NCBI RefSeq assembly: GCF_014197015.1
Contig: NZ_JACIET010000001.1
Coordinates: 2,449,392 to 2,513,391, forward strand
Reading direction: 5' to 3'
DNA length: 64,000 nucleotides
Origin: Niveibacterium umoris
Lineage (GTDB): Bacteria > Pseudomonadota > Gammaproteobacteria > Burkholderiales > Rhodocyclaceae
The first letter of the stretch is position 1. Each line of letters opens with the position of its first letter. Under the pieces are notes generated by a model, which saw only the letters and a program-made list of their open reading frames with translations, was not told the origin of the DNA and ran no database searches. Below are positions 26,483 to 37,695 of the stretch, one piece after another. Position numbers and translations under genes: made by a program.

Positions 26483-27384
26483 GTAATCCATCGGAAGGTG
26501 CCGACGTCGAAATCGACGCATTCTGTGAAACGCTGTGGCTGCAAGACGGGCTCGCGCAAAACACGCTCAGCGCCTACAGAAGCGATTTGAAGGCATGCGC
26601 GAACTGGCTCGCGGCAAAAGGCCAGCAGCTCCCGGACGCCACGGGCGCGGACTTGCAAGCCTATTTCCAGAGCGTTGCAGCTAACATCAAGCCGTCAAGC
26701 CAGCGACGCATGCTTGCAACGCTGCGGCGGTTTTTCCGGCACCTGCTCGCGGAAGGCAGGATCCGGATTGACCCGACGCTCGACCTGGCTTCACCCGCAA
26801 AAGCACAGCGCATTCCCAAGACACTTTCGGAACGGCAAGTCGAAGACTTGCTCGGCGCGCCAGACATCGACACACCGCTCGGTCTGCGTGACCGCGCCAT
26901 GCTCGAGACACTGTATGCCACCGGATTGCGCGTGTCCGAACTGGTGGCCATTCGAATGACGGAACTTGACTTGCGCGCCGGTCTGGTGCGCCTGTTCGGA
27001 AAGGGCTCGAAGGAGCGTATCGTGCCGGTGGGGGAAATTGCGCTGGAATGGATCCAGCGCTACACGCTCAATTCTCGCCCTGTGCTGCTTGGCGCTCGCA
27101 CAGCGTCGGAATTGTTCGTCACGCAGCGCGCCGAGGCAATGACCCGCCAGCGTTTCTGGAACATCGTGAAACACCACGCCGTCACTGCGAGCATTGCGCA
27201 GGATCGCATTTCGCCGCATGTACTGCGCCACGCCTTTGCCACCCATCTGCTCAATCACGGGGCCGATTTACGCGTGGTTCAAATGCTGCTCGGCCACGCC
27301 GACATTTCGACCACTCAGGTCTATACACATGTGGCGAGAGAGCGCCTCAAGCGTCTGCATGCCGATCACCACCCCAGAGGCTGA
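26479..27384 (+). CDS. xerD: Tyrosine recombinase XerD
   Basis: 301 residues from a GTG at 26479 that shares GTGA with the ogt stop. Catalytic residues are all present: Arg151 (ATGLRVSEL), Lys175 (GKGSKER), His247 and Arg250 (SPHVLRHAFATHLL), His273 (LGHADISTTQVYTHV) and Tyr282. With XerC it resolves chromosome dimers at dif. The ordinary XerD length and host-like codon use argue against a phage or integron integrase. The long in-frame extension upstream, overlapping ogt, is not coding. Confidence 0.93.
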   Translation: MSNPSEGADVEIDAFCETLWLQDGLAQNTLSAYRSDLKACANWLAAKGQQLPDATGADLQAYFQSVAANIKPSSQRRMLATLRRFFRHLLAEGRIRIDPTLDLASPAKAQRIPKTLSERQVEDLLGAPDIDTPLGLRDRAMLETLYATGLRVSELVAIRMTELDLRAGLVRLFGKGSKERIVPVGEIALEWIQRYTLNSRPVLLGARTASELFVTQRAEAMTRQRFWNIVKHHAVTASIAQDRISPHVLRHAFATHLLNHGADLRVVQMLLGHADISTTQVYTHVARERLKRLHADHHPRG

Positions 27385-27435
27385 TGCCTTCCGCGTTTCG
27401 ACGAAGGAAACGCAATCCAATTCCCCCAATTGAGA

Positions 27436-27464
27436 TTGCTTTATCTGCGGAATTGCAGTATCAA
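27436..27464 (+). promoter_or_regulatory. Candidate promoter of the H-NS-family gene
   Basis: TTGCTT and TATCAA are separated by 17 bp in a notably A+T-rich 140-bp gap. CAATTG-type short palindromes recur around it, as expected for an autoregulated nucleoid-protein promoter. The hexamers are only moderate matches. Confidence 0.4.
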
Positions 27465-27524
27465 TTGCATATTCCGATCCGAAATCGGCCGGAGTATCAA
27501 TAACGAAAAGCTCAGAGGGGAACA

Positions 27525-27896
27525 ATGGAACTTACCAAGCAAAGCCTCACAGAACTCAAGAGACTGCTCAAGCGCGTCGAAGCCGAAATCGAGCGTCGCG
27601 CCAATAGTGCCAAGAAAGATGTGCTGAAGAAGGTCAATAAACTGGTCAGCGAAGCCGGACTTTCCCTGGGCGACCTGATCGGTGACGACAAGAAACCTGC
27701 CCGCAAGGCTGCAAAGCCGCGCACCGGGGCGGCCAAACCCGGCCGCAAGGCTGCGGTGCGCAAAACGGTCGGCACGCCGAAGTACCGCAATCCTGCCAAC
27801 ACTGCACAAACGTGGACCGGCCATGGGCGCAAGCCGGGCTGGGTTGCCGAATGGCTGGCAAGCGGCAAGGCGCTCGCCGAACTGGAAATTCGCTGA
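27525..27896 (+). CDS. H-NS family nucleoid-associated protein
   Basis: 123 residues. The N-terminal coiled coil (about 1-45, KRLLKRVEAEIERR) is followed by a Lys/Arg/Ala-rich linker (55-82) and the C-terminal H-NS DNA-binding domain YRNPANTAQTWTGHGRKPGW. This betaproteobacterial type binds A+T-rich DNA and silences acquired genes. The linker contains AKPGRKAA, unusually basic. GAGGGGAAC precedes the ATG. Single gene with its own promoter and terminator. Confidence 0.9.
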   Translation: MELTKQSLTELKRLLKRVEAEIERRANSAKKDVLKKVNKLVSEAGLSLGDLIGDDKKPARKAAKPRTGAAKPGRKAAVRKTVGTPKYRNPANTAQTWTGHGRKPGWVAEWLASGKALAELEIR

Positions 27897-27902
27897 AACA
27901 GA

Positions 27903-27925
27903 AAACGGGCCCTCAAGGCCCGTTC
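27903..27925. terminator. Terminator between the H-NS-type gene and folB
   Basis: AACGGGCC/GGCCCGTT stem with a five-base loop between converging genes. The minus-strand side is followed by TTTTCTGTTT, so it is best suited to folB; the plus side has CAGCTTTT. Confidence 0.75.
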
Positions 27926-27931
27926 AGCTTT

Positions 27932-28315
27932 TCAGTGCTGGAAATCCGGGCGCGGCGGCGCAGGCTCGTCGCGCCCGCGTTCGATGAAGACGCCCACCCT
28001 GCGTACGCCGCGCAGCACACCCATTTTCGCAATCGAAACCCGCACCCAGGGCGCAGCGAATTCCGAGAAGAGCATATCGACAATGAACTCGCCAAGCGTT
28101 TCGAGCAGATTGAAATGGCGATGCGCGAGCACCGCCCGGATTCGCTCGACCACTACGTCATAATTGATCGTATCGTTGATGTCGTCGTGCGCAGCCGCCG
28201 CGTCCGGCACGCCAAACGTCAGGTTGATCTCGAGCATCTGGGTGGCTCGCTTTTCGCGCTCGTAGATGCCCACAGACGCCTCGACCTGAAGCCCTTCGAC
28301 AAAAATAAAGTCCAT
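27932..28315 (-). CDS. folB: Dihydroneopterin aldolase
   Basis: 127 residues. MDFIFVEGLQVEASVGIYEREK is the FolB start and INYDVVVERIRAVLAHRHFNLLETLGE the central active-site region; the conserved Lys lies in VSIAKMGVLRGVRRVGVFIER. It converts dihydroneopterin to hydroxymethyldihydropterin in folate synthesis. GGAGCGTG precedes the ATG. Divergent from plsY with only 33 bp between, an arrangement frequent in proteobacteria. Confidence 0.92.
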   Translation of the reverse strand: MDFIFVEGLQVEASVGIYEREKRATQMLEINLTFGVPDAAAAHDDINDTINYDVVVERIRAVLAHRHFNLLETLGEFIVDMLFSEFAAPWVRVSIAKMGVLRGVRRVGVFIERGRDEPAPPRPDFQH

Positions 28316-28348
28316 TCACGCTCCAACTTGCGAATCAGCCATTAATCG

Positions 28349-28954
28349 ATGCAAACAGCCCTCGTCGCCCTCGTGGCCTACTTTCTCGGCTCCGTTCCGT
28401 TTGCCGTCCTTGTCAGCCGAGCCATGGGACTTGAAGACCCTCGCCAATACGGATCCGGCAACCCGGGCGCCACAAATGTCCTGCGCAGCGGAAACAAGAA
28501 AGCCGCAATCCTGACCCTTGTCGGGGACGCACTCAAAGGCGCCGTTGCGGTGATAGCAGCACGCATGCTTGCCGAAGCCTTCGGCTTGAGCGAGTTCGAT
28601 GCGGCAGCCGCCGGCCTGTTTGCATTCCTTGGCCACGTATTCTCCGCTTTCTTGCGCTTTCAGGGCGGGAAAGGCGTCGCGACGGCAGCCGGGGTGCTCA
28701 TGGCGATGAGCCCGGTAGTGGGCGGACTGACCTTGCTGTGCTGGCTGACCGTGGCGATTTCAACTCGATATTCGTCCGCCGCAGCACTCGCCGCAGCCCT
28801 CACCGCACCCGCACTGACGTATTGGCGAACCCCCGAACTGGCGTGGACTGTTTCTGTGGCCGCGATGTCGCTAATACTGATCTGGCGTCACAAGGAAAAC
28901 ATCTCGCGACTGATCACCGGGCAGGAAAGCCGCATTGGCAACAAGAAACGCTAG
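28349..28954 (+). CDS. plsY: Acyl-phosphate:glycerol-3-phosphate acyltransferase
   Basis: 201 residues, an integral inner-membrane protein. Motifs: [16 protein letters not shown] near the N-terminus, [14 protein letters not shown] (36-49), and [15 protein letters not shown] (about 109-123), the three PlsY signatures. It makes lysophosphatidic acid from acyl phosphate in phospholipid synthesis. Its TAG stop shares the CTAG tetranucleotide with the stop of convergent tsaD. Confidence 0.93.
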   Translation: MQTALVALVAYFLGSVPFAVLVSRAMGLEDPRQYGSGNPGATNVLRSGNKKAAILTLVGDALKGAVAVIAARMLAEAFGLSEFDAAAAGLFAFLGHVFSAFLRFQGGKGVATAAGVLMAMSPVVGGLTLLCWLTVAISTRYSSAAALAAALTAPALTYWRTPELAWTVSVAAMSLILIWRHKENISRLITGQESRIGNKKR

Positions 28955-29982
28955 GCAATATCGGCCGGCGGCCGGAGTTCGTTGAGGGGCCATCTCGGGC
29001 GAACCGCAAATCGCCCCTCGCGACTTCCCTTTGCCCCCTGCTCGAATCTCAACGCGGCGGCAAGCGCAATCATCGCACCGTTGTCCGAACAGAATTCGAG
29101 CTCCGGATAGTGCACGCGGAATTTCCGCCGCGCAGCGCTTTCATTCAATCGCTGACGCAGCCGCCGATTGGCGCCGACACCACCCGCCACGACCAGTGTA
29201 TTGACGCCTGCACTCTTCATCGCCGCGATGGATTTTGCGACCAGCACCTCGGTAACAGCCTCCTGAAACTCGGCAGCCAGGTCAGCACGGCGCTCCGCCT
29301 GCCATTCAGGAGCCCGAGTTGCCGTGAGTACCGCCGTCTTGAGACCGCTGAAACTGAAATTCAAATCGCCTGAATGCAACATCGGCCGCGGCAGCTTGAA
29401 ACGCCCCGCCGTACCCTCTGCGGCCAGCGCCGCAAGCGCGGGTCCGCCCGGGTAATCAAGACCGAGCAGCTTTGCGGTTTTGTCGAAGGCTTCACCCGCT
29501 GCATCATCGACGGTTTCGCCAAGCAATTCGTAAGCGCCGACGCCGGTGACCCGCATCAGTTGGGTGTGCCCGCCTGAAACCAGCAGCGCGATGAACGGGA
29601 ATCTAGGCGGGTCCCTGGACAACAACGGCGACAGCAGGTGTCCTTCAAGATGGTGGACGGGTAGCGCCGGGATTCCGAGACCAAACGCGAAAGCCTCTGC
29701 AAAAGCGGCGCCGACAAGCAGCGCGCCCGCCAGTCCTGGCCCGGCGGTGTAACCAACGCCATGCAGATCGGCCGCTTCGTGGCCGGATGCCGCGAGTGCC
29801 TCGCGCACCAGAGGCACGATTCGGCGCACATGATCGCGGGACGCAAGCTCAGGCACGACGCCACCGTACTCGGCGTGCAGTGCTATCTGGGAGTGAACGC
29901 GATGCGCCAGAAGGCCGCGCCCGGTGTCGTAGACGCCAACGCCGGTCTCATCGCACGAGGATTCGATGCCGAGTATCAACAT
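28951..29982 (-). CDS. tsaD: tRNA N6-threonylcarbamoyladenosine transferase subunit TsaD
   Basis: 343 residues, typical length. [19 protein letters not shown] start, iron-binding [14 protein letters not shown], and [13 protein letters not shown] near the end. It transfers threonylcarbamoyl to A37 of ANN-decoding tRNAs with TsaB and TsaE. Divergent from rpsU over 156 bp, the classic neighbour arrangement; the stop overlaps the convergent plsY stop. Confidence 0.95.
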   Translation of the reverse strand: MLILGIESSCDETGVGVYDTGRGLLAHRVHSQIALHAEYGGVVPELASRDHVRRIVPLVREALAASGHEAADLHGVGYTAGPGLAGALLVGAAFAEAFAFGLGIPALPVHHLEGHLLSPLLSRDPPRFPFIALLVSGGHTQLMRVTGVGAYELLGETVDDAAGEAFDKTAKLLGLDYPGGPALAALAAEGTAGRFKLPRPMLHSGDLNFSFSGLKTAVLTATRAPEWQAERRADLAAEFQEAVTEVLVAKSIAAMKSAGVNTLVVAGGVGANRRLRQRLNESAARRKFRVHYPELEFCSDNGAMIALAAALRFEQGAKGSREGRFAVRPRWPLNELRPPADIA

Positions 29983-30032
29983 GGGCCGCGAGTGTAGCGC
30001 GAAGGCCCAGGCGATGGCACTTGACAGTGGAC

Positions 30033-30061
30033 TTGGAAATCCGGACGAGTTTGGTTAAACT
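30033..30061 (+). promoter_or_regulatory. Candidate promoter of the rpsU-yqeY-dnaG-rpoD operon
   Basis: TTGGAA (30033-30038) and TAAACT (30056-30061) with a 17-bp spacer lie 78 bp before rpsU, in the tsaD-rpsU divergent gap. A lone TTGACA at 30021 has no matching -10 at the right distance. Confidence 0.45.
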
Positions 30062-30138
30062 AGCGAGCTTCGCTCAACGGGCGCGCTCGACCTTGCTTCG
30101 AACTCGCCCAGACTACTGATCAATTCGAGGTTTTGAGA

Positions 30139-30351
30139 ATGCCGGGTATCCGCCTCAAGGAAAACGAACCGTTTGAAGTTGCGATCCGTCGCTTCAAGCG
30201 CACCATCGAGAAGGCCGGTGTCATCACCGAGCTGCGTTCGCGCGAGTTCTACGAAAAGCCGACCGCCGAGCGCAAGCGCAAGAAAGCTGCTGCAGTGAAG
30301 CGCCTGCACAAGCGCCTGCGCAGCCAGCAGCTGCCGCCGAAGCTGTACTAA
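30139..30351 (+). CDS. rpsU: 30S ribosomal protein S21
   Basis: 70 residues, the standard size. [22 protein letters not shown] and the basic C-terminus ([16 protein letters not shown]) are diagnostic. It binds the small subunit near the anti-Shine-Dalgarno region. The ATG at 30139 is preferred over an in-frame TTG at 30133. First gene of the macromolecular-synthesis operon, followed by a strong hairpin that should make it more abundant than dnaG. Confidence 0.96.
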   Translation: MPGIRLKENEPFEVAIRRFKRTIEKAGVITELRSREFYEKPTAERKRKKAAAVKRLHKRLRSQQLPPKLY

Positions 30352-30397
30352 GCCGAACCGGCTGGCAGCTACGCTGCCAATAGTCCGCACGAATTCG

Positions 30398-30441
30398 CGC
30401 AGCGGAACGCGCCTTCCAAGGTCGCGTTCCGCTGCGCTTTT
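30398..30441 (+). terminator. Attenuating terminator between rpsU and yqeY
   Basis: A 14-bp perfect stem CGCAGCGGAACGCG/CGCGTTCCGCTGCG with an 11-base loop, followed by CTTTTGCG. Partial termination here would raise S21 relative to primase and sigma-70, as in other versions of this operon. Confidence 0.8.
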
Positions 30442-30470
30442 GCGCCTTCAAGTCAGCCATGGAGTCCCGA

Positions 30471-30917
30471 ATGCCGCTCAAGCTACAGATCAATGAGGAC
30501 ATGAAGAACGCAATGCGCGCGAAAGACGCCGCCCGCCTGGGTGCGTTGCGGCTTTTGCTCGCGGCGATCAAGCAAAAGGAAGTCGACGAGCGCGTCGAAC
30601 TTGATGACGCTGCCGTGCTCGCTGTTGTGGAGAAGCAGATCAAGCAGCGGCGGGATTCAGTCACCCAGTACGAGGCCGCCAAACGTGAAGATCTCGCCTC
30701 GGCCGAGCGCTTCGAGATTGAAGTGCTCTCTGCGTACATGCCGGCCCAATTGTCCGAGTCCGAAATCGATGCCGAAATCGACACTGCCATTGCCGAGACG
30801 GGCGCCAGCGGCCCGGCCGGCATGGGCAAGCTGATGGGCACGCTGAAGAGCCGGCTTGCCGGACGTGCGGACATGACCATCGTATCGGCACGCGTCAAGG
30901 CCAAGCTTGCCGGCTGA
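30471..30917 (+). CDS. yqeY: GatB/YqeY domain protein
   Basis: 148 residues from the ATG at 30471, with GGAG six bases upstream; an ATG at 30459 is also in frame. MPLKLQINEDMKNAMRAKD, then LRLLLAAIKQKEVD and LSAYMPAQLSESEIDAEI, are characteristic. The domain matches the tRNA-binding tail of GatB; stand-alone YqeY is thought to act on tRNA or aminoacyl-tRNA but is poorly characterised. Sandwiched between rpsU and dnaG, as usual outside enterobacteria. Confidence 0.88.
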   Translation: MPLKLQINEDMKNAMRAKDAARLGALRLLLAAIKQKEVDERVELDDAAVLAVVEKQIKQRRDSVTQYEAAKREDLASAERFEIEVLSAYMPAQLSESEIDAEIDTAIAETGASGPAGMGKLMGTLKSRLAGRADMTIVSARVKAKLAG

Positions 30918-30997
30918 CCGTAGCGGGCGGCGGACGCCCGTGCGTCTCCTATACTGATGAAGGTCGGCGATTGGCGCCGACCCGCATCAGCAGAACA

Positions 30998-32812
30998 ATG
31001 ATCCCCCAGTCCTTCATCCAGGACCTGATAGCTCGCACTGACATCGTCGACCTGATCCAGCGTTACGTACCGCTGAAAAAGGCCGGCGCGAACTACGCTG
31101 CCTGCTGCCCGTTCCACAACGAGAAGTCGCCGAGCTTCACCGTCAGCCCGACAAAGCAGTTCTACCACTGCTTCGGCTGCGGCGCGCACGGCACCGCCAT
31201 CGGCTTTCTGATGGAGTATTCCGGACTCGGCTTTGTCGATGCGGTCAAGGATCTGGCACAGCAACTCGGCCTTGAAGTGCCGGACGACGGCCCGGCCTTT
31301 TCCGGCGGGGAACGCGAACAACATCGCTCGCTGGTCGAGGTCATGTCGACCGCCGCACGTTTCTACCGGGAACAACTCAAGGCATCGCCGCGCGCGGTCG
31401 ACTATCTGAAACGTCGCGGCCTCACCGGCGAAGTGGCGGCGAAGTTCGGGATTGGCTATGCACCGGACGGATGGCAGGCGCTCGACAAGGCCTTCCCGAA
31501 ATATGACGAACCCGCACTGGCGGAAGCCGGCCTGGTGATCGACAACGAGGCCGGGCGGCGCTACGACCGCTTCCGCGACCGCATCATGTTTCCGATCCAG
31601 GATGCGCGTGGAAACGTCATTGCCTTTGGCGGACGGATTCTCGATGCGGGCGAGCCAAAGTATCTGAACTCACCGGAAACACCACTGTTCGAAAAAGGTC
31701 GCGAGCTTTACGGGCTGCCGCAGGCGCGGATCGGGATCCGCGAGACCGGAACGGTCATCGTCGTCGAAGGCTATATGGACGTCGTCGCGCTCGCGCAGTT
31801 CGGCGTCTGCAACGCAGTCGCCACACTGGGCACGGCGACCACGCCCACGCACATCCAGAAACTGCTGCGTCAGGCCGATCGACTCGTGTTCTGCTTCGAC
31901 GGCGACAAGGCCGGACGCAAGGCCGCACGCCGCGGCCTCGAGGCGTCATTGCCGCACTTGGCGGATGACAAGGCGGTCAGCTTCCTGTTCCTGCCGCCCG
32001 AGCACGATCCGGATTCCTTCGTGCGCGCACACGGCGCCGATGCCTTCCAGTCAGCAGCCCGCGACGCCACTCCGCTCGGGCGCTTCCTGATCGACACCCT
32101 GGCCGAAGGCTGTGACCTGGCGACCGCCGAAGGTCGCGCCCACCTCGTCCATAACGCAAAGGAGTTCATCCCGAAGATCGGGGCGCCCATCCTGAAGATG
32201 CAGTTGGTGCGCGATCTCGCCCAATCCGCGCAACTCGGTCCGGACGAGACGGCAGCAGCCTTGGGGCTGGAGGTGCCACGCCCCCGCCAGGCGCGCTACG
32301 AGGGCAACACGGGCAACTATGGCAAGGGCGGGTTCGGCAAAAAAGCCCTTCCACCACCAGAACCCCGTGTCGGCGTCGTGCCGCTGGAGCGCCAGCTACT
32401 TCGGGTGCTGCTGGCGCAACCGCGCCTTGGCGACAAGGTGCCGCTCGCGCTGCTCGACCATCTGCCGGATTCGGATGAACGCGCCGCTGTAATGGCCATC
32501 ATCGACGCCGGCGAGGACGGCACCCTTCTCGAAGCCCCCCTTGGCGCCTGGATCGAACACTTCCGCGACTCGACGCATGAAACCGCGGTAACGCGTGCGA
32601 TGCAGTCGATCGAAGAGGGTTATGTCAATGAGAGCAGCCTTGAACACACGCTCCGCGATCTGCTCAACCGACTCGAGCTCCAGACCGTCGAACAAGAGCT
32701 GAAGTTGCTGCAGAACCAGATCGCTACCGGCCGCGCCAACGCTGACGCGGCCACACGCCTGGGTTCGCTTCTTGCGAAAAAACAGAAACTTAGGTCTGGT
32801 CAGCCGGCCTGA
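30998..32812 (+). CDS. dnaG: DNA primase
   Basis: 604 residues from the ATG at 30998. Zinc-binding domain with Cys37, His40, Cys58 and Cys61 ([12 protein letters not shown]...FYHCFGCG), then the RNA-polymerase-like core with [11 protein letters not shown], the TOPRIM block [13 protein letters not shown] and [12 protein letters not shown], and a C-terminal helicase-interaction domain from about 450. It synthesises RNA primers at the fork. The ribosome binding site is weak, consistent with low expression in this operon. Confidence 0.95.
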   Translation: MIPQSFIQDLIARTDIVDLIQRYVPLKKAGANYAACCPFHNEKSPSFTVSPTKQFYHCFGCGAHGTAIGFLMEYSGLGFVDAVKDLAQQLGLEVPDDGPAFSGGEREQHRSLVEVMSTAARFYREQLKASPRAVDYLKRRGLTGEVAAKFGIGYAPDGWQALDKAFPKYDEPALAEAGLVIDNEAGRRYDRFRDRIMFPIQDARGNVIAFGGRILDAGEPKYLNSPETPLFEKGRELYGLPQARIGIRETGTVIVVEGYMDVVALAQFGVCNAVATLGTATTPTHIQKLLRQADRLVFCFDGDKAGRKAARRGLEASLPHLADDKAVSFLFLPPEHDPDSFVRAHGADAFQSAARDATPLGRFLIDTLAEGCDLATAEGRAHLVHNAKEFIPKIGAPILKMQLVRDLAQSAQLGPDETAAALGLEVPRPRQARYEGNTGNYGKGGFGKKALPPPEPRVGVVPLERQLLRVLLAQPRLGDKVPLALLDHLPDSDERAAVMAIIDAGEDGTLLEAPLGAWIEHFRDSTHETAVTRAMQSIEEGYVNESSLEHTLRDLLNRLELQTVEQELKLLQNQIATGRANADAATRLGSLLAKKQKLRSGQPA

Positions 32813-32820
32813 GATTACGC

Positions 32821-32826
32821 TATAAT
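32821..32826 (+). promoter_or_regulatory. Consensus -10 element in the dnaG-rpoD gap
   Basis: A perfect TATAAT lies 34 bases before the rpoD ATG. The -35 position is not convincing, but an internal promoter for rpoD is known in the equivalent E. coli operon, so independent rpoD transcription is plausible. Confidence 0.45.
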
Positions 32827-32859
32827 TATCGGTTTTCGCGACCTTTTCCCGAGGATTTC

Positions 32860-34821
<1,962 letters not shown>

Positions 34822-34855
34822 GCCTGTTTGATGCGAGCCGCCACGCGGCTCGCAT

Positions 34856-34934
<79 letters not shown>

Positions 34935-34940
34935 GACACA

Positions 34941-34972
34941 AAAGGGGCACGGTCTTGACCGTGCCCCTTTTT
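34941..34972. terminator. Bidirectional terminator after tRNA-Ile2 and ksgA
   Basis: AAAGGGGCACGGTC pairs with GACCGTGCCCCTTT over a minimal TT loop, with T5 after it and A-rich sequence before it. It lies between the rpoD-tRNA transcript and the convergent ksgA operon. Confidence 0.9.
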
Positions 34973-34991
34973 GTTTGAATGCTCGCTGACT

Positions 34992-35792
34992 TCAGGCTTT
35001 TGCTGCGCAGTAGTTGGCGATACGCACGAAATCGGCGAGCGATAGCGTTTCACCGCGTTTGCCCGGATCGACTCCAAGGGCGTCGAAGCCCCCATCGTCG
35101 AGGATGCCCTTCAAGGTATTGCGCAAGGTCTTGCGGCGCTGCCCGAATGCCGCCGTGACGACCTTGGCAAGCAGCGCGTCGTCATCGCAGTCCAGCTCGC
35201 CCGCTGCCTTCGGCACCAAACGTACGATGGCCGAAGTGACTTTGGGTGCCGGGTGGAAGGCGCCGGGCGGCACGTCGAACAGCTTCGCCATGTGGAAGCG
35301 GTACTGCAGCATCACGCCGAGCCGCCCGTAGGCCTCTTCGTCAGGGTCCGCAACCATACGATCCACAACCTCCCGCTGCAGCATGAAGGTCATTTCCTTC
35401 ACCCCGGTTGCAAACTCGGCCAGATGGAACAGCAAGGGCGTTGAGATGTTGTAGGGCAGGTTACCCACCACCTTCAACTTCCCTTCCGAACCGGCCGCCA
35501 GCGCGCCAAAGTCAAACTTCAGCGCGTCGCCCTCGTGGATCGTGATCTGCTCGGGTGTGTAGGTTTCCTTGAGTCGCGCAATCAGGTCGCGGTCGATCTC
35601 CACCACATGCAGATGCCCTGCCGCGGCGATCAGCGGCGCCGTCAGCGCGCCCAGCCCGGGTCCGATCTCGACAATCGGCTCACCCGGTTTCACCGCGATC
35701 GCCGAGACGATCTTGCGGATGATGTTCTGGTCAACGAGAAAGTTCTGGCCGAAGCGCTTGCGCGCAAGGTGACCGTCGAGTGGCCGGATCAT
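34992..35792 (-). CDS. ksgA: 16S rRNA dimethyladenosine transferase
   Basis: 266 residues from the ATG at 35792. ARKRFGQNFLVDQNII, SAM motif VEIGPGLGALTAPLI, and catalytic NLPYNIS identify KsgA, which dimethylates the two adjacent adenines in 16S helix 45. The ATG overlaps the patatin stop (ATGA), which favours it over an in-frame GTG at 35804. Last gene of lptD-surA-pdxA-lipase-ksgA. Confidence 0.95.
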   Translation of the reverse strand: MIRPLDGHLARKRFGQNFLVDQNIIRKIVSAIAVKPGEPIVEIGPGLGALTAPLIAAAGHLHVVEIDRDLIARLKETYTPEQITIHEGDALKFDFGALAAGSEGKLKVVGNLPYNISTPLLFHLAEFATGVKEMTFMLQREVVDRMVADPDEEAYGRLGVMLQYRFHMAKLFDVPPGAFHPAPKVTSAIVRLVPKAAGELDCDDDALLAKVVTAAFGQRRKTLRNTLKGILDDGGFDALGVDPGKRGETLSLADFVRIANYCAAKA

Positions 35793-36703
35793 CGCTTGTC
35801 CCACGCAAGAAGCTTTTCGCGAATCCGTGGGATCGCCCCGAAACCGGCACGCTCGCCTTCCAGGATCGCTTCATGGCGCTGCTGGAAATTGCCCGCGGGC
35901 AAACCCTTGATGTTCGGGTTCACCACCACGTCGGCATCACGCAATTCGTAGTCCGCGATCTTGTTACCCATGATTGCAATGGTATCGAGCAGCACGTCGA
36001 CACTGCCGCCGCCCTTCTTGCCGGAGGGGCGCTGCGAGATGTCGACGGCGATCACGATGTCGGCCCCCATGGTGCGGGCGGTGCGCGCCGGCACCGGGCT
36101 GACCAGCCCGCCATCCACGTATTCCCGACCGCGGATCACGACCGGCGAGAACACGCCGGGGACCGAAGCCGACGCGCGTACCGCCTGCCCCACGTTGCCG
36201 ACCGAAAACGCCGTCGGTTCGCCGCTCTGCAGGTCGGTCGCCACCGCCGCGAAACGCCGCTTGAGTCCCTCGATCGGCTTGTTCGCGACCTGTTTGTTGA
36301 TGAAGGCTTCCAGCGCCTCGCCCTTGAGCAAACCGCGGTCGAACAGTGCCCAGTCCTTGAACGAGCTCTCCTCGAGCTGGAAAGCCATCTTCTGTAGATC
36401 AAAGGCGCCGAAGCCCGCGGCGTAGAGCGCACCCACCACGCTGCCGGCGCTGGTGCCGACGACGATATCCGGCGAAATGCCGTTGGTTTCGAGCGCCTTG
36501 ATCACGCCGATGTGCGCAAAGCCGCGCGCAGCCCCACCGCCCAGCGCCAAGCCGATCTTCGCCTTGGGTCGCGGGGTCGGCGCTGCCGGGACTTGCGCTT
36601 GCACCGGTTTCACGGGTTCCGGGTCGGGTTTCGGCTGGGTCGTCTGGCATGCGGCCAGAAAGAGGCTTGCACCCCCGACGACCAGGAATTCGCGACGCTT
36701 CAT
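35789..36703 (-). CDS. Patatin-like phospholipase lipoprotein (RssA-like)
   Basis: 304 residues from the ATG at 36703. The N-terminus [18 protein letters not shown] combines a twin-arginine-like motif with a lipobox (Cys about 19), so a Tat- or Sec-exported lipoprotein is expected. Patatin domain: oxyanion [12 protein letters not shown], nucleophile GTSAG, and the catalytic Asp in DGGLVSPVP. Probably a serine hydrolase acting on membrane lipids. It lies between pdxA and ksgA with ATGA overlaps on both sides, so expression is tied to outer-membrane biogenesis genes. The specific substrate is unknown. Confidence 0.87.
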   Translation of the reverse strand: MKRREFLVVGGASLFLAACQTTQPKPDPEPVKPVQAQVPAAPTPRPKAKIGLALGGGAARGFAHIGVIKALETNGISPDIVVGTSAGSVVGALYAAGFGAFDLQKMAFQLEESSFKDWALFDRGLLKGEALEAFINKQVANKPIEGLKRRFAAVATDLQSGEPTAFSVGNVGQAVRASASVPGVFSPVVIRGREYVDGGLVSPVPARTARTMGADIVIAVDISQRPSGKKGGGSVDVLLDTIAIMGNKIADYELRDADVVVNPNIKGLPAGNFQQRHEAILEGERAGFGAIPRIREKLLAWDKR

Positions 36704-37695
36704 GCCCCCATCCTTCGCTGTGCCGCCACCATGTCGACCGCACACCCAATCGCGGCGTACAGGCTGCCCGGATCGGCGCGGCCGCTGCCGGCAAGGTCCA
36801 GCGCGGTGCCGTGGTCGACCGAGGTGCGGATGATCGGAAGGCCCAGCGTGATATTCACGCCACCGCCGAAACTTGCGTACTTCAACACCGGTAGCCCCTG
36901 GTCGTGATACATCGCCAGCACCGCGTCGCCGCGTTCAAGCTGGTGTGGCGTGAATAGTGTGTCGGCCGGCAGCGGCCCGATCAGCGCCATGCCCTCGGCG
37001 CGCAGCGCGTCGAGCACCGGGGTGATGACGTCGATCTCTTCACGCCCCATGTGGCCGGATTCACCGGCATGCGGATTGAGCCCCGCGACAAGGATGCGTG
37101 GCGCTGCCAACCCGAAGCGCGTGTGCAAATCGCAGTGCAGGATACGAATCGTCGTGGCGAGGGACTCCGCCGTCAGGGCCGTCGGCACATCCTTCAGCGC
37201 CAGATGCGTGGTCGCCAGCGCGACCCGCAGGCCGCCGCCTGCCAGCATCATCACCACCTGCGGTGTGCCGGTGCGCTCGGCGAGGTACTCGGTATGTCCG
37301 GTGAAGGGCACACCGGCGTCATTGATCACGCCCTTGTGCAAGGGCGCGGTGACGATGGCGTCGAAGCGCCCTTGCATACAACCGTCGATCGCTGAATCCA
37401 GGATTGCCAGCACATGCGTGGCGTTCGCCACATCCAGTTTGCCGGCTGTCGAGGCACGCGCAAGCGGCACATGCAGCACGTCGAGCACGCCCGATGCGCG
37501 CGGCGCACCGGGAACCCAGTCGCGGACGCCTATCGCATGGCCGCAGGCCTCGGCGCGCGCCAGAATCAGTTCACGGTCGCCAATCGCCACCGGATGCGCG
37601 GCCACGCTGTGGTGCGCCAGCGTCGCCACCAGTTCGGGGCCGACCCCTGCCGGCTCTCCGCAGGTGATCGCCAGCGTCGGTAGCGGCGTGCTCAT
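36700..37695 (-). CDS. pdxA: 4-hydroxythreonine-4-phosphate dehydrogenase
   Basis: 331 residues. [52 protein letters not shown] and [12 protein letters not shown] are standard PdxA motifs, including the metal-binding histidines. It catalyses a step of pyridoxal 5'-phosphate synthesis. The ATG at 37695 overlaps the surA stop (TGATG); an in-frame GTG lies one codon earlier. surA-pdxA-ksgA order is conserved in many proteobacteria. Confidence 0.95.
   Translation of the reverse strand: MSTPLPTLAITCGEPAGVGPELVATLAHHSVAAHPVAIGDRELILARAEACGHAIGVRDWVPGAPRASGVLDVLHVPLARASTAGKLDVANATHVLAILDSAIDGCMQGRFDAIVTAPLHKGVINDAGVPFTGHTEYLAERTGTPQVVMMLAGGGLRVALATTHLALKDVPTALTAESLATTIRILHCDLHTRFGLAAPRILVAGLNPHAGESGHMGREEIDVITPVLDALRAEGMALIGPLPADTLFTPHQLERGDAVLAMYHDQGLPVLKYASFGGGVNITLGLPIIRTSVDHGTALDLAGSGRADPGSLYAAIGCAVDMVAAQRRMGA

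Noticed and set aside
26479-27384. Tyrosine recombinase as a sign of an integrated element
   Set aside because: Length, catalytic residues, coupling to ogt and host-like codon use fit housekeeping XerD. No att repeats, cargo or tRNA-disrupting junction flank it.
30021-30026. Perfect TTGACA upstream of rpsU
   Set aside because: No -10 hexamer at 16-18 bp. The better-supported pair is TTGGAA/TAAACT slightly downstream.
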